Positions 54,756 through 64,000 of a stretch of 64,000 nt of DNA are shown here, in pieces. The notes beneath the pieces were generated by a model. That model ran no database searches and was not told where the DNA came from. It saw only the letters and a program-made list of their open reading frames with translations. The translations under genes were made by a program, and so were the position numbers. The stretch is taken from assembly GCF_029873635.1 (NCBI RefSeq), contig NC_080425.1, positions 45,547,678-45,611,677 of the forward strand, given 5' to 3'. Numbering within the stretch: the first letter of the stretch is position 1; every line of letters begins with the position of its first letter. The DNA comes from Malania oleifera. Its lineage: Eukaryota; Streptophyta; Magnoliopsida; Santalales; Ximeniaceae.

Positions 54756-55549
54756 ACTGTTTATATATTGTACTATAATAAACTCATGCCACACATTTGA
54801 ATAAACACAGTCTCATGCTCAATTTAGCTAATTATGCTATAAAAATAATATTCATAATTCTCTGAAAAAAATAATCTGATCTGCATGCTTGTAAATACTC
54901 ATTCATAATATTATGTATACATATTAAAACTGCTAGCATAGCATATTTCCCTTACCTTAAATCTGAAATGCCCCTACTAAATTATGGCCCCATACCCGCA
55001 GGGTTCCTAGCTCAACATCCTGAAAACAATATCCCCCACAACAAAACATTAGTATTTTCTTACCTACAACATTTCTTATAACTACAAGGAAGGCATAATC
55101 TGAATAAAATACCTTACCCTGGATTTGGGATGAATTTCAAACCAACTTTTCCTACGATCTGCTCTGGCAGACTTGCAGAAAACTTTGCCAAGAGCGTCGT
55201 GGTGGCCTCAGATCTTTAACCCGACGAGAAATGGGGCCAGGATCGAAGAGAGAAGAGGAGGGGATTATGAGAGAGAGAGAGAGAGAGAGAGGAGGGTATA
55301 TGCGTTGAAGATTTGATTAAAAATTCGAGTTTCAGCTATTTATAGGGCTGGATTCGTCGACGAGACACGTCACCTCATCGACGAATCCTGTAGAAAGTTC
55401 GTCGACGAACCCACACCCTCATTGACGAGTTTCAATATGTTTTAAACCCTCTCTCGGTATCTTCTCGTCGACGAGATCTTAAAGAGCCCTTATCGACGAA
55501 ACCCCTGTGTTCATTGACGAGTCCTGTGGGAATTTCTTGGGTTATTACA
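53245..55549 (-). repeat. left (3') LTR of element D
   Basis: Starts TGTAACGACC, ends GGGTTATTACA, about 2.3 kb. It contains tandem CTGTATATAATAT-type repeats (about 54350-54560), the family signature GTGGCCTCAGATCTTTAACC (about 55200), a short AG tract (55269-55291), a TATA-like box on the minus strand (CTATTTATAGGGC at 55336) and, upstream of it in the element sense, TCGTCGACGA variants at 55345-55525. Confidence 0.92.
54722..54752. repeat. TA microsatellite
   Basis: About 15 TA units in the left LTR of element D. The equivalent place in the right LTR (near 62030) lacks it (ATAAAATTTCTATAAATTG), so it expanded after insertion. Confidence 0.88.
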
Positions 55550-55790
55550 TTCTCACTCCTTATAAAATTTTGTCCTCAAAATTTACTGTTTGTATTACCT
55601 TCTACCATCCCATAAAAGAAAATGGTCTACTTATTTTATTACTTACCCTCACTTATGGCGGAGGAATACCGTGGTTACATACTATGTTCTGGGAGATTAC
55701 ATATATAAAACTAAAACTATTTACTAACTAAATCCATACATGTACCTACAAAAGAAACTTATCTAATTATTATACTTTACCTAATTACCT
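55550..55790 (-). other. PPT and 3' non-coding part of element D
   Basis: The minus strand next to the 3' LTR reads TATAAGGAGTGAGAA, a purine-rich tract that fits the PPT. The remaining 220 bp up to the pol stop has no recognised feature. Confidence 0.7.
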
Positions 55791-56339
55791 TTATACCTTT
55801 TGGAACAACTGTGGGTATCTCTGTTTGATCTGCTCCTCGAGTTCCCAAGAAGCTTCTTCTATAGCATAATTCTTCCACAAAACTTTCCCTAACCGAATTT
55901 CTTTTGTGTGTAATTCTTGTGTCTTTCTGTCTAATATATGTACTGGTGCTTCTTCATAAGCTAATGAATCCTTAAGCTCTATCTCTACATAGCTAATGAT
56001 GTGGGATGGGTTTGGGACGTATTTCCTCAACATAGCAGCATGAAACACGTCGTGTATTCTAGATAAAACTGGCGGCAAAGCTAGCCTGTAGGCAACTGAC
56101 CCTATTCTCTCTAGTATCTCAAAAGGGCCAATATACCTAGGGATCAACTTGCCCTTCTTCCCAAATCTCATAATCCCTCTCATAGAAGCTACTTTTAAGA
56201 ATACTCGATCTCCCACTTCAAACTCTAACTCCCAATGGCGAGTGTCTATATAACTTTTCTGCCGACTCTGTGCGGTACTGATTCTTTCTTTAATTAGTAG
56301 GACCTTTTCCCAAGCCTGTTGTACAATCTCTGGACCCAA
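55791..56339 (-). pseudogene. element D integrase C-terminus with chromodomain
   Basis: The minus-strand frame contains SRQKSYIDTRHWELEFEVGD, RVFLKVASMRGIMRFGKKGK, LIPRYIGPFEILERIGSVAY, RLALPPVLSRIHDVFHAAML, then PVHILDRKTQELHTKEIRLG and VLWKNYAIEEASWELEEQIK. This is the GPY/F module followed by the chromodomain that defines chromoviruses. The C-terminal RYPQLFQ is the usual end of Tekay/Del polyproteins. This section is open over 182 codons. Confidence 0.9.
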
Positions 56340-57229
56340 AACTCATCTCTCACCTACCTCATCCCAGAAGAAAGGAGAACAACATCTCCTTCCATACAAT
56401 ACCTCGTATGTAGCCATGTCGATACTAGAATGGTAGCTGTTATTATAAGTAAATTCAACTAGTGGTAAAAACTGAGTCCAACTACCCAAAAATCTAGCAC
56501 GCATGCACAAAGCATATCTTCTAAGGTCTAAATTTTCCTCTCAGTCGGACCATCAATCTGGGGATGGAAAGTTGTACTAAATGCTAACTGTGTACCTATA
56601 GCCTCCTGAAAGCTTTTCCAGAATCGTGAAGTAAACCAAGGATCCTGGTTTGAGACTATGGATAGTAGTACACCATGGATGCAAACTATCTCTTGAACAT
56701 ATATATCTTCCAGTTTGTCTGTGGAATAGTCAACTTTAATAGGGATAAAATAGGCAGCCTTCATCAAACGATCAACAACTACCCAAATTGCATTCAATCC
56801 CTGCCGCACTGGTGGTAACCTCGTAACAAAATCCATAAAAATGTGGTCCCACTTCCACTCTGGAATAAACAACGGCTGCAACTGTCTTGCTGGTCTATGG
56901 TGCTCAGCCTTAACCTACTAGCACATCAAGCACTGCTGTACAAATTTAGCAATTTCTCTTTTCATTCCACTCCACCAAAAGTACTCTCACAGATCCTTGT
57001 ACATTTTAGTACTGCTAGGATGGACTGTGTATAGTGATTTGTGAGCCTCCTCCAATATAATTCTTTTGATCTTGATATCTGCGGGAACACATAGTCTAGT
57101 ACAGAAATGCAGGGCTTCGTCATCTGATATGCTGAACTCCTCTCCTTAACCATCCCGCACTCTAGCCATAACCTCTTCCAACTCTACAACATCACCCTGA
57201 GCTGCTTTAATTTTCTCATATAGGGTAGG
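56340..57229 (-). pseudogene. element D integrase core
   Basis: The minus-strand residues PLFIPEWKWDHIFMDFVTRL and AIWVVVDRLMKAAYFIPIKV give the first catalytic Asp. IVSNQDPWFTSRFWKSFQEA has Asn where family members have the second catalytic Asp (SDRDP). FHPQIDGPTERKI keeps the Glu. A zinc-finger remnant (HHTQSILAV, KCTRICESTFGGVE) lies upstream at about 56960-57060, where stops interrupt it. Without the second Asp the integrase would be inactive. Confidence 0.88.
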
Positions 57230-57760
57230 CTATATAACTAGGCTGGCAACAAAAGCTTGTGGACTATCTTCTACCAACTCTATACCGAGTCTCTCCAAAT
57301 CCATTAGGATAGGGTGCTGAATCTCTATGGCTGCTAGTATTGGTTCTACTAACTTCCTACTCAGAGCATCTGCCACTACATTTGTTTTCCCTGGGTGGTA
57401 ACTAATAATACAGTCATAATCTTTGATAAGTTCTAACCACCTTCTTTGCCTCATGTTCAATTCTCTCTGGGTGAAGAAATATTTCAAACTCTTGTGATCT
57501 GTGAAGATTTCACATTTCCTACCATACAGATAATGCCTCCAGATTTTAAGAGCGTACACCACTGTAGCTAACTCCAAATCATGTACAGGGTAACTCTTCT
57601 CATATTCTTTATGTTGTCTAGAAGCATATGCAATGACCCTGCCATGCTGCATCAATATGCACCCAAGCCCCTTTAGGGATGCATCACTGTATATCACAAA
57701 CCCATCCTCTCCTAATGGAATAGCCAACACTGGGGCAGTCACCAACCTTTGCTTCAACTC
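57230..57760 (-). pseudogene. element D RNase H
   Basis: Open minus-strand stretch of 175 codons: [100 protein letters not shown] and [12 protein letters not shown]. The acidic RNase H residues in YSDAS and TDHKS are present. The domain itself looks intact. Confidence 0.9.
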
Positions 57761-58645
57761 CTAAAATCTCTGCTCACGGTCATTAGTCCAGTCAAACCTT
57801 ACATTTTTCCTCGTAAGTCATGTCAACATACCTGACAAATTGGAGAAACCATCCATGAAGCGCTGATAATAGCCTGCTAAACCCAAAAAACTCTGAACCT
57901 CTTGAACATTTCCAGGCCTCATCCAATTTACCACTACCTCTATCTTACTCGGATCGACACATACACCAGCCTCAGAGATCATATGGTCGAGAAAAGAAAC
58001 CTGGCTCAGCTAGAATTCACATTTCTTAAACTTTGTATATAACTTCCTCTCTCTCAACGTCTGCAATACCAGCCTCAAATGATGCTCGTGCTCCTCAAAA
58101 CTCCTCGAGTAGACTAGTATATCATCAATGAATACAACCACAAACTGGTCCAGGTACTGATGGAACACTCGATTCATTAAATCCATAAATATCGCTGGTG
58201 CATTAGTCAACCCAAATGGAATTACTAAGAACTCGTAATGACCATATCTCGTATGAAACACCGTCTTCGAGACGTCCTCTGCCCTCACTTTCACTTGATG
58301 GTAACCTGACCGTAGGTCGATTTTAGAATAAACCTAGGTCCCCTGGAGCTGATCAAATAAATTGTCGATCCTGGGAAGAGGATATTTATTCTTAATTGTC
58401 AATTTATTTATATCTCTGTAATCGATACACAACCTCATGGTTCCATATTTCTTTTTCACAAATAAGACTGGTACTCCCCAGGGTGACATACTGGGCTTGA
58501 TAAATCCCTTATCCAGTAATTCTTGCAATTGGTCTTTTAATTCTTTTAACTCGGCTGGGGCCATTTGATAAGGAGCCTTATATACTAGTGCTGACCCTGG
58601 TAGAAAATCCACTGTAAACTCTACTTCACGGTTTGGTGGCAAACT
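57761..58645 (-). pseudogene. element D reverse transcriptase
   Basis: Minus-strand motifs are [73 protein letters not shown], then [20 protein letters not shown] and the catalytic [24 protein letters not shown] is intact. Stops occur after LQG (58331) and after KKCEF (58010), and a frame break lies in the thumb (57760-58000). Confidence 0.9.
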
Positions 58646-59235
58646 AGGTAATTCTTATGGACATACATCTGAGAATTCTTTAACTACAGGGACATCATCT
58701 TGTTTCAATTCTTCTTTCAGTGATTCCTTGATGTAAGCAACAAATCTTTGGCACCCTTCTTGGATCAATTTTATCACTTGAACAGCTGACGCAAGTTGGG
58801 CGAAGAACATACCTGCGAACCAAGAAATCTATATTCTGGCTTGCCTGGAGGTCTGAAAATCACTTCTTTTAAATGACAGTCAATACTAGCATGATTATCT
58901 GCTAACCAGTCCATACCCAGAATTACATCAAATCCTTGCATATCTAATATCACCAAATCAGCAGGTAATATTTTCCCCTGAATAGTTACTAGAAAACTTC
59001 TGAGTACCCTTCTACATCTCATCATCGACCTAATCGGCATAGCTACAGCCAACCTAATATCTAACAACTGTGCCTCATACCCGATTAACTTAGCATATAC
59101 CACAGACACCAAAGAGTGAGTGGCACCTGTATCAAATAAAACAATAGCTATAAATGAGAAAACAGTAAGGGTACCTGTAACTACGTCTCCAGCTGCATCG
59201 GCATCACCCAGTGTCAATGCGTACACTCTCACCGG
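58646..59235 (-). pseudogene. element D protease
   Basis: The minus-strand frame contains VLFDTGATHSLVSVVYAKLI, with the aspartic protease active site DTG intact, then VILDMQGFDVILGMDWLADN and HASIDCHLKEVIFRPPGKPE. It is open over 152 codons. Confidence 0.88.
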
Positions 59236-60270
59236 TGCCGTGTTTCTCTACTGTCCTCCACGGGGTGCCTGATAACCACCCCAGTATGGTCTGGAAGCTG
59301 GTTCCTAAGCTAGCAATCCCTGACACGACCACAATCAGTTCCTGGGTCTCCCACATCTATAGCAGACATCCTCACCCATCCTGCATTCACCTGGATGTCT
59401 GTGGCCACATCTAGGACAGGTAGGAGCAGCCCGTCCACCCTGAAAACCACCACGGCCCATCATCCGTCCCTGACCACCTCCATAGCAATCTCCTCTTCAT
59501 GGCCTTTGGCTAGAGCTCGCTTGTAAATCCTGAGGTGCAGACCTCTTCCTCTGACCCTGAGCTGCAGACCTCTTCCTCTGACCCTGAGCTGCAGCGTTCC
59601 TCTGCATACCACTCTCAATAACAACAGCTATATCCACCACCTCAGGAAACATATGAGCTCGAAAGCTGATAACTTGCTCAAATAAACTCTACTTCAATCC
59701 CTCTTCAAACTTCCTAGCATTTTTCTCTTCGTTTAGTGCTAAATGTGGGGCAAAATGGTATAACTCAAGAAATCGTGCAACATACTGTGTCATCATCATC
59801 AACCCCTGAGTCATATGTAGAAACTCTGCTGCCTTTTTGCTCCGAACGATAGCAGGGAAATATCGCTTGAAGAAGAAATCCTTGAATCGACTCCATGACA
59901 CTAGCACTGGATCCGACCTCAGTTCCTCAATCATACGCGTTGATCTCCACTAGTGCTTTGCCTCTCCTGTTAGTTTAAACGTCGTAAATGCCACTTTCTG
60001 CTTGTCTGTACATGCCACTACTGCTAAGATGTCCTAGATATCCTAAACCCAATTCTTAGTCACAATCGGGTTAGGTCCTCAAACAAAAGAAGGAGGCATC
60101 ATTTGCGTAAACTACTCGATCATGCAGCTACGCTCTCCTCCACTACTGGCTATCTCAGCCATCACCTATTGAGTGACGCTGCGTAGTATGACATCTGTAT
60201 CTTCCCCTCCCATATTGAAGGGTCCTGGTCTGTCACCTCCAATATTCGTACCACTGCTACCCGAATCCAT
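59236..60270 (-). pseudogene. element D gag
   Basis: The ATG at 60270 (MDSGSSGTNIGGDRPGPFNM) starts a frame with stops. The retrotrans_gag core is RSDPVLVSWSRFKDFFFKRY and FPAIVRSKKAAEFLHMTQGL with YVARFLELYHFAPHLALNEE. A Gln/Arg/Lys-rich linker includes a 27-bp tandem duplication (AAQGQRKRS twice, about 59536-59592). The zinc knuckle area (CPRCGHRHPGEC, CYRCGRPRN) is broken by a stop. Stops after SVTQ, CMIE and EGLK make it non-coding. Confidence 0.88.
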
Positions 60271-60570
60271 CCTGAAAATACACAAAACGCTATTTTAAAA
60301 ACCTACACAGATCTACTTTACTCCATCCAACTAAAATCTCAAATTCACTATCAACTATTTCCCTTGTTCCTGCCCCAAAATACAATCCTGCGACCCAAAC
60401 ACACGATTCGTCGATAGTTTACTATAGTTTTCCTAAAATCGTCACCCCAGGAAAAACACAGAAACCACCACGATAAACTTGTATTCAGACCATATAACAA
60501 ATCCTCAAAATCTTTTCCTATATTCTAGTATTGCATCCGCTGCATTCTAGAGTCTATAGAACCTAGCAAC
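60271..60570 (-). other. element D leader
   Basis: About 300 bp between the primer site and the Gag ATG on the minus strand, with no recognised feature. This is the expected untranslated leader. Confidence 0.6.
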
Positions 60571-60589
60571 CTAGGCTTTGATACCAAAC
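60571..60589 (-). promoter_or_regulatory. primer binding site of element D
   Basis: The minus strand adjacent to the LTR reads GTTTGGTATCAAAGCCTAGG. TGGTATCAAAGCC differs from the initiator tRNA-Met complement TGGTATCAGAGCC at one position. Confidence 0.87.
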
Positions 60590-61553
60590 TGTAAGACCTT
60601 CTATTTATTCAACTCTTTTTTTTTCTTTTTGCAAGTATCATCTGTCTAAATACTGATAATAACATCTCAGACCCAAAGAGGACTGAGGAAACTCTTTCTA
60701 TCATACATAACTAAGCAACGGTACACAAAACTGGGAATTGCTATATACAATACAATACCAGAAAACTATAGAGCTCTAAAATATATTTACAATACAATAT
60801 ACCCAATGACGTCACTATACTCTAAAAACTATCCCAAAACTCTAGTATCTCAAAAACCTGCCCTTTTCTGTAAGGGCAGCACAAGTCAACCTCTACCCGC
60901 GAGCCTAATTTGCTCACCTAGTTGGATCTCCTGAAAAATGATAAGTCACTGGGATGAGACAACACTCAGTAAGTGAAAATATGTTATTACTACTGTGTGG
61001 CAGCTGAGTTAATCATTTAAAATACTGAAATAATACTGTAATCTGAGAAAATTTGTAAACTGTGTAGAATATATATCTATCATGTAATCTTTAAAATATA
61101 ACTGTATATCTGAGTTTGCTATCTGAAGGTATTGCTAATATAATAATATAACTGCTGCTGTGTATAATATCTGTACATAGGAACTTTTGCTATACCTTAG
61201 GATCTGTATATCATGATATATCCCCTCATGATAGGGTTGTGCGGTCCGTAGGCTGTACATACTCTGGTCACCCCTCTAGGTAAGATAATCTCTATCATCC
61301 ACCAATCTGTAATGATCTATGTAGATCCTAGCCCACTGCAATCACTCCAGGCTATCTCAAACCTCTGTCATCATCTAACCGGCTACCTCAACCTAGCATG
61401 CTGAGGAGACTGCAAATCTCTCCTAGTACGGTTAGATGGAATCCACATGATATTTGAGTCATGTGGTTGCACGTGTCTAAAACTAGCAACGGTACTGTGC
61501 TCTGCTGTAAATATATCTGTTTGTAATTTCCACAAGGATCTAATATCGTGTAA

Positions 61554-61557
<4 letters not shown>

Positions 61558-61592
<35 letters not shown>
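61558..61592. repeat. TA microsatellite
   Basis: About 17 TA units in the right LTR of element D. Confidence 0.9.
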
Positions 61593-61600
<8 letters not shown>

Positions 61601-62537
61601 ATCATCTTTCTACTTTTAACATGATTTCAAAAATAACCTTAACACTATAATTTTGAACTGTATTATCTGAGATATCTGACTGAAAGATATATATATATAT
61701 ATATATATATTATTTGTCTGTAATATTTGTGTTTTCTGTCTGTACTATCTTTAATATCTATATAAAATCTCTGTATATAATATATGTATACTCTGTATAT
61801 AATATTTGTATGCTCTGTATATAATATCTATGTGCTCTGTATATAATCTCTATATACTCTGTATATTTGCTGTAGCATCTTGATGCTATCACTGTATAAT
61901 CTGTCTGAATAAACTGTCCGAGCATTATGGTTTAGAAATCACGTTTTCTTTTGGAAATACTGTAAGTCTCATTCATTGCTAAAAATTTGAAATATCAGAA
62001 TATCTGTATATCTATAATACTATAAAATTTCTATAAATTGTACTGTAATAAACTTATGCCACACATTTGAATAAACACAGTCTCATGCTCAATTTCTATA
62101 ATTCTGCTATAAAAATAATATTCATAATTCTCTAAAAAAAATAATCTGATCTGCATGCTTGTAAATACTCATTCATAATATTCTGTATACATATTAGAAC
62201 TGCTAGCATACCATATTTCCCTTACCTTAAATCTGAAAAGCCCCTACTAAATTATGGCCCTATACCCGCAGGGTTCCTAACTCAACATCCTGAAAACAAT
62301 ATCCCCCAGAAAAAAAACATCAGTATTTTATTACCTACAACATTTTTTATAACTACAAGGAAGACACAATCTGAATAAAATACCTTACCCTAGATCTGGG
62401 ATGAATTTCAAACCAACTTTTCCCACGATTTGCTTCAGCAGACTTGCAGAAAACTTTGCCAGGAGCATCGTGGTGGCCTCAGATCTTCAATCTAGCGAGA
62501 AATGGGGCCAGAATCAAAGAGAGAAGGGGAGGGGTTC

Positions 62538-62538
<1 letters not shown>

Positions 62539-62605
<67 letters not shown>
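62539..62605. repeat. AG microsatellite in LTR leader
   Basis: About 33 AG units. The corresponding tract of the left LTR has about 11, so length has changed since insertion. Confidence 0.93.
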
Positions 62606-62610
<5 letters not shown>

Positions 62611-62885
62611 GGGCTTCTGCGCTGAAGATTTGATTAAAAATCTGAGTTTCGGCTATTTATAGGGCTGGATTCGTCGACGAGAAACGTCACCTGGTCGACG
62701 AGTCCTGTAGAAAGTTTACCGATGAACCCACACCCTCATCAACGAGTTTCAATATGCTTTAAACCCTCTCTCGGTATCTTCTTGTCGATGAGATGGATCT
62801 TCATCGATGAGATCCTGAAGAGCCCTTATCGACGAAACCCCTGTGTTCATTGACGAGTCCTGTGGGAATTTCTTGGTTTATTACA

Positions 62886-63538
62886 CCCTGACTCTATTGA
62901 GCTTCAAATTTAATATCATTTGAGAGTGTATATTGGATTTTAATTTGTACATACCTGCTCATTTAAGAAGCATTATCTTGTACAAAAAATTATATATCTT
63001 TTTTATCTCTGCGGTTTGGGCAGTGAATTGTGTTCCAGGTGTGAGGTATCACCTAAAGAAGAGGGCTCCATCCTATAGGAGTGTTCCAGATGTGGGGCAT
63101 CACCTAAGGAGGAGGGCTCCATCCTATAAGGAGTGTGCCAGGTGTGGGGTATCACCTGTAGAGGAGGGCTCCATCCTTTAAGGAGTTGTTGTAACAATTT
63201 GTGCTTCACTCGTTTAAGTGAGTAGGGTTAGTGGAATCCTTAAGGGGTTTGCCCAAGGCGAGGATATAGACGGGATTTCCCGAACCTCATTAAAAATCCC
63301 GGTGTCATTCTCTTTCTCCCTTTACTATTTATCTTTCTAGCACATCAATGTTTATATTTGATTTATTGTGAATGTGCATGATTTAAATATTTTCATTTTT
63401 TGATATTTGTATTTGAGATTGTATAAAAAGACCTTTGGTTGTGATATATTGGTTGTGGTTTTAAAATTAGCGAAAAAGTGTCCTAAATTTTTTAAATCTC
63501 CAATTCACCCCCCTTTTGGGATTACACCTTAACTATCT
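62886..63538 (+). repeat. copia element C 5' LTR, second part
   Basis: Continuation after the element D insertion, starting with the right CCCTG duplication. It contains two to three copies of a short direct repeat GTGTGGGGTATCACCT with AGGAGGGCTCCATCCTATA (63037-63185), then CTTCACTCGTTTAAGTGAG and GGATATAGACGGG, both shared with the copia LTRs of A and B (CTCCACCCGTTTAAGTGAGC). It ends near 63538 with CAATTCACCCCCCTTTTGGG upstream. The exact terminal CA is eroded. Confidence 0.8.
63037..63185 (+). repeat. 50-bp direct repeats in copia LTR
   Basis: Three copies of a unit combining GTGTGGGGTATCACCT and GGAGGGCTCCATCCTATAAG (starts near 63037, 63090 and 63137), in the R/U5 part of the LTR. 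Confidence 0.75.
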
Positions 63539-63560
63539 ATTGGTATCAGAGTCTCACTGC
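63539..63560 (+). promoter_or_regulatory. primer binding site of element C
   Basis: ATTGGTATCAGAGTCTCACT lies directly after the LTR; TGGTATCAGAG is complementary to initiator tRNA-Met. Confidence 0.88.
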
Positions 63561-63592
63561 AAAAAGCTTAAACGCCTTTTTTAAATATCGTA

Positions 63593-64000
63593 ATGGCTCG
63601 TGTTGGTGCATCCCCATTTTGTGAGGGACAATCTTGTTATAGGCTTGCAATATTCTATGGTGAAAATTTTTCCATTTGGAAACTAAAAATGAGTATCTTT
63701 ATAAAATCAATGGTTTTTTTGGGGGGGGGGGGGGGGATGACAAATGATTGTTAAAGGAATTTGTATGCCAGTGAATGAAAATGATGTTAGTTTAATGCAT
63801 GCAAATTCAAATGCCATGAATATATTATATTGCGCTTTAGATTCCAATGTTTTTCATGAAATTATGGCATGTAAATATGCAAAATAATTTTGGGAAGAGC
63901 TTGACAAGAGGTATGGAGAGTCCAATGCCACCTCTCAGGACGCTCTGAGCTCAAATGATCAAAATGGAGAAGGTGTTGTCATATTGCATTAGCAAATGGA
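63593..64000 (+). pseudogene. copia gag N-terminal part, element C
   Basis: The ATG at 63593 begins MARVGASPFCEGQSCYRLAI, then FYGENFSIWKLKMSIFIKSM. After a T7-G16 homopolymer (63714-63736) the frame resumes with IVKGICMPVNENDVSLMHAN, SNAMNILYCALDSNVFHEIM and FWEELDKRYGESNATSQDAL, with a stop between KYAK and FWEE (63884-63886). It is the same gag family as the minus-strand copy at 1-484. The element continues past the window. Confidence 0.85.

Larger units (their letters stand above)
53245..62885 (-). mobile_element. complete Tekay/Del-like Ty3 element D
   Basis: A full-length chromovirus-type element: LTRs 53245-55549 and 60590-62885, perfect target duplications CCCTG (53240-53244 and 62886-62890), primer site at 60571-60589, purine tract beside the left LTR, and a Gag-protease-RT-RNase H-integrase-chromodomain order on the minus strand. 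It interrupts the LTR of copia element C. Gag and pol have several in-frame stops, and integrase lacks one catalytic Asp, so it is dead. The LTRs differ at many scattered positions plus the AG and TA tract lengths, which suggests a moderately old insertion. Confidence 0.94.
60590..62885 (-). repeat. right (5') LTR of element D
   Basis: LTR of 2296 bp from TGTAAGACC to GGTTTATTACA, collinear with the left LTR. Its AG tract (62539-62605) is much longer than that of the left LTR (55269-55291), and a TA tract (61558-61592) has a shorter counterpart there. TCGTCGACGA variants are at 62665-62855. Confidence 0.93.

Overview
This window is plant nuclear DNA, almost certainly from a dicot-type angiosperm. 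It holds one spliced, GT-AG intron gene for a plant B2-type cyclin, surrounded by nested LTR retrotransposons of the Ty1/copia and Ty3/gypsy superfamilies. There are no bacterial operons, no CRISPR array, and no tRNA or rRNA gene that I could recognise. Most long open frames are pieces of decayed gag-pol genes or translations of microsatellites.

Left block (1-19660). A minus-strand copia element runs off the left edge: its gag start is at 1-484 and its LTR at 538-976 plus 12990-14583. That LTR is split by an Athila-like Ty3 element (977-12984, minus strand, tRNA-Asp-type primer site, 5-bp target duplication GTCAT/GTCAC). The Athila element carries two solo LTRs of a Tekay/Del-like Ty3 family, at 1523-3100 (TSD CGAAC) and 8622-10778 (TSD GTTCC). 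Next comes a badly decayed plus-strand copia element (about 14584-19660).

Gene island (19660-28550). The CYCB2-like gene (20208-23102, 11 exons, 426 codons) has intact splicing and reading frame except for one extra T in codon 3. Its upstream region has three copies of a motif resembling the mitosis-specific activator (MSA) element. Downstream are a solo copia LTR (23834-25290, TSD ATATT) and a solo Ty3 LTR (25958-28253, TSD AATAC).

Middle block (28555-49768). This is a three-level nest. Minus-strand SIRE/Maximus-like copia element B (TSD TTTTC) contains plus-strand element A of the same family (30693-42274, TSD CCATG). The 3' LTR of A contains a solo Tekay-like LTR (38527-40538, TSD GTACT/ATACT).

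Right block (49774-64000). A Ty3 5' LTR with primer site and gag start (50655-51309) is followed by a tandem array of about 60-bp units. A plus-strand copia element C (LTR 51940-53244 and 62886-63538, gag to the window end) follows, split by a structurally complete but mutated Tekay-like element D (53245-62885, minus strand, TSD CCCTG).

No new gene system with a proposed function was found. The observations most worth checking are: the single-base frameshift and altered destruction box of the cyclin; the clustered GTCGAC palindromes in the U3 of two unrelated retrotransposon superfamilies; identical nonsense codons shared by the gag genes of A and B; and a head-to-head pair of roughly 2.1-kb LTRs separated by 35 bp.
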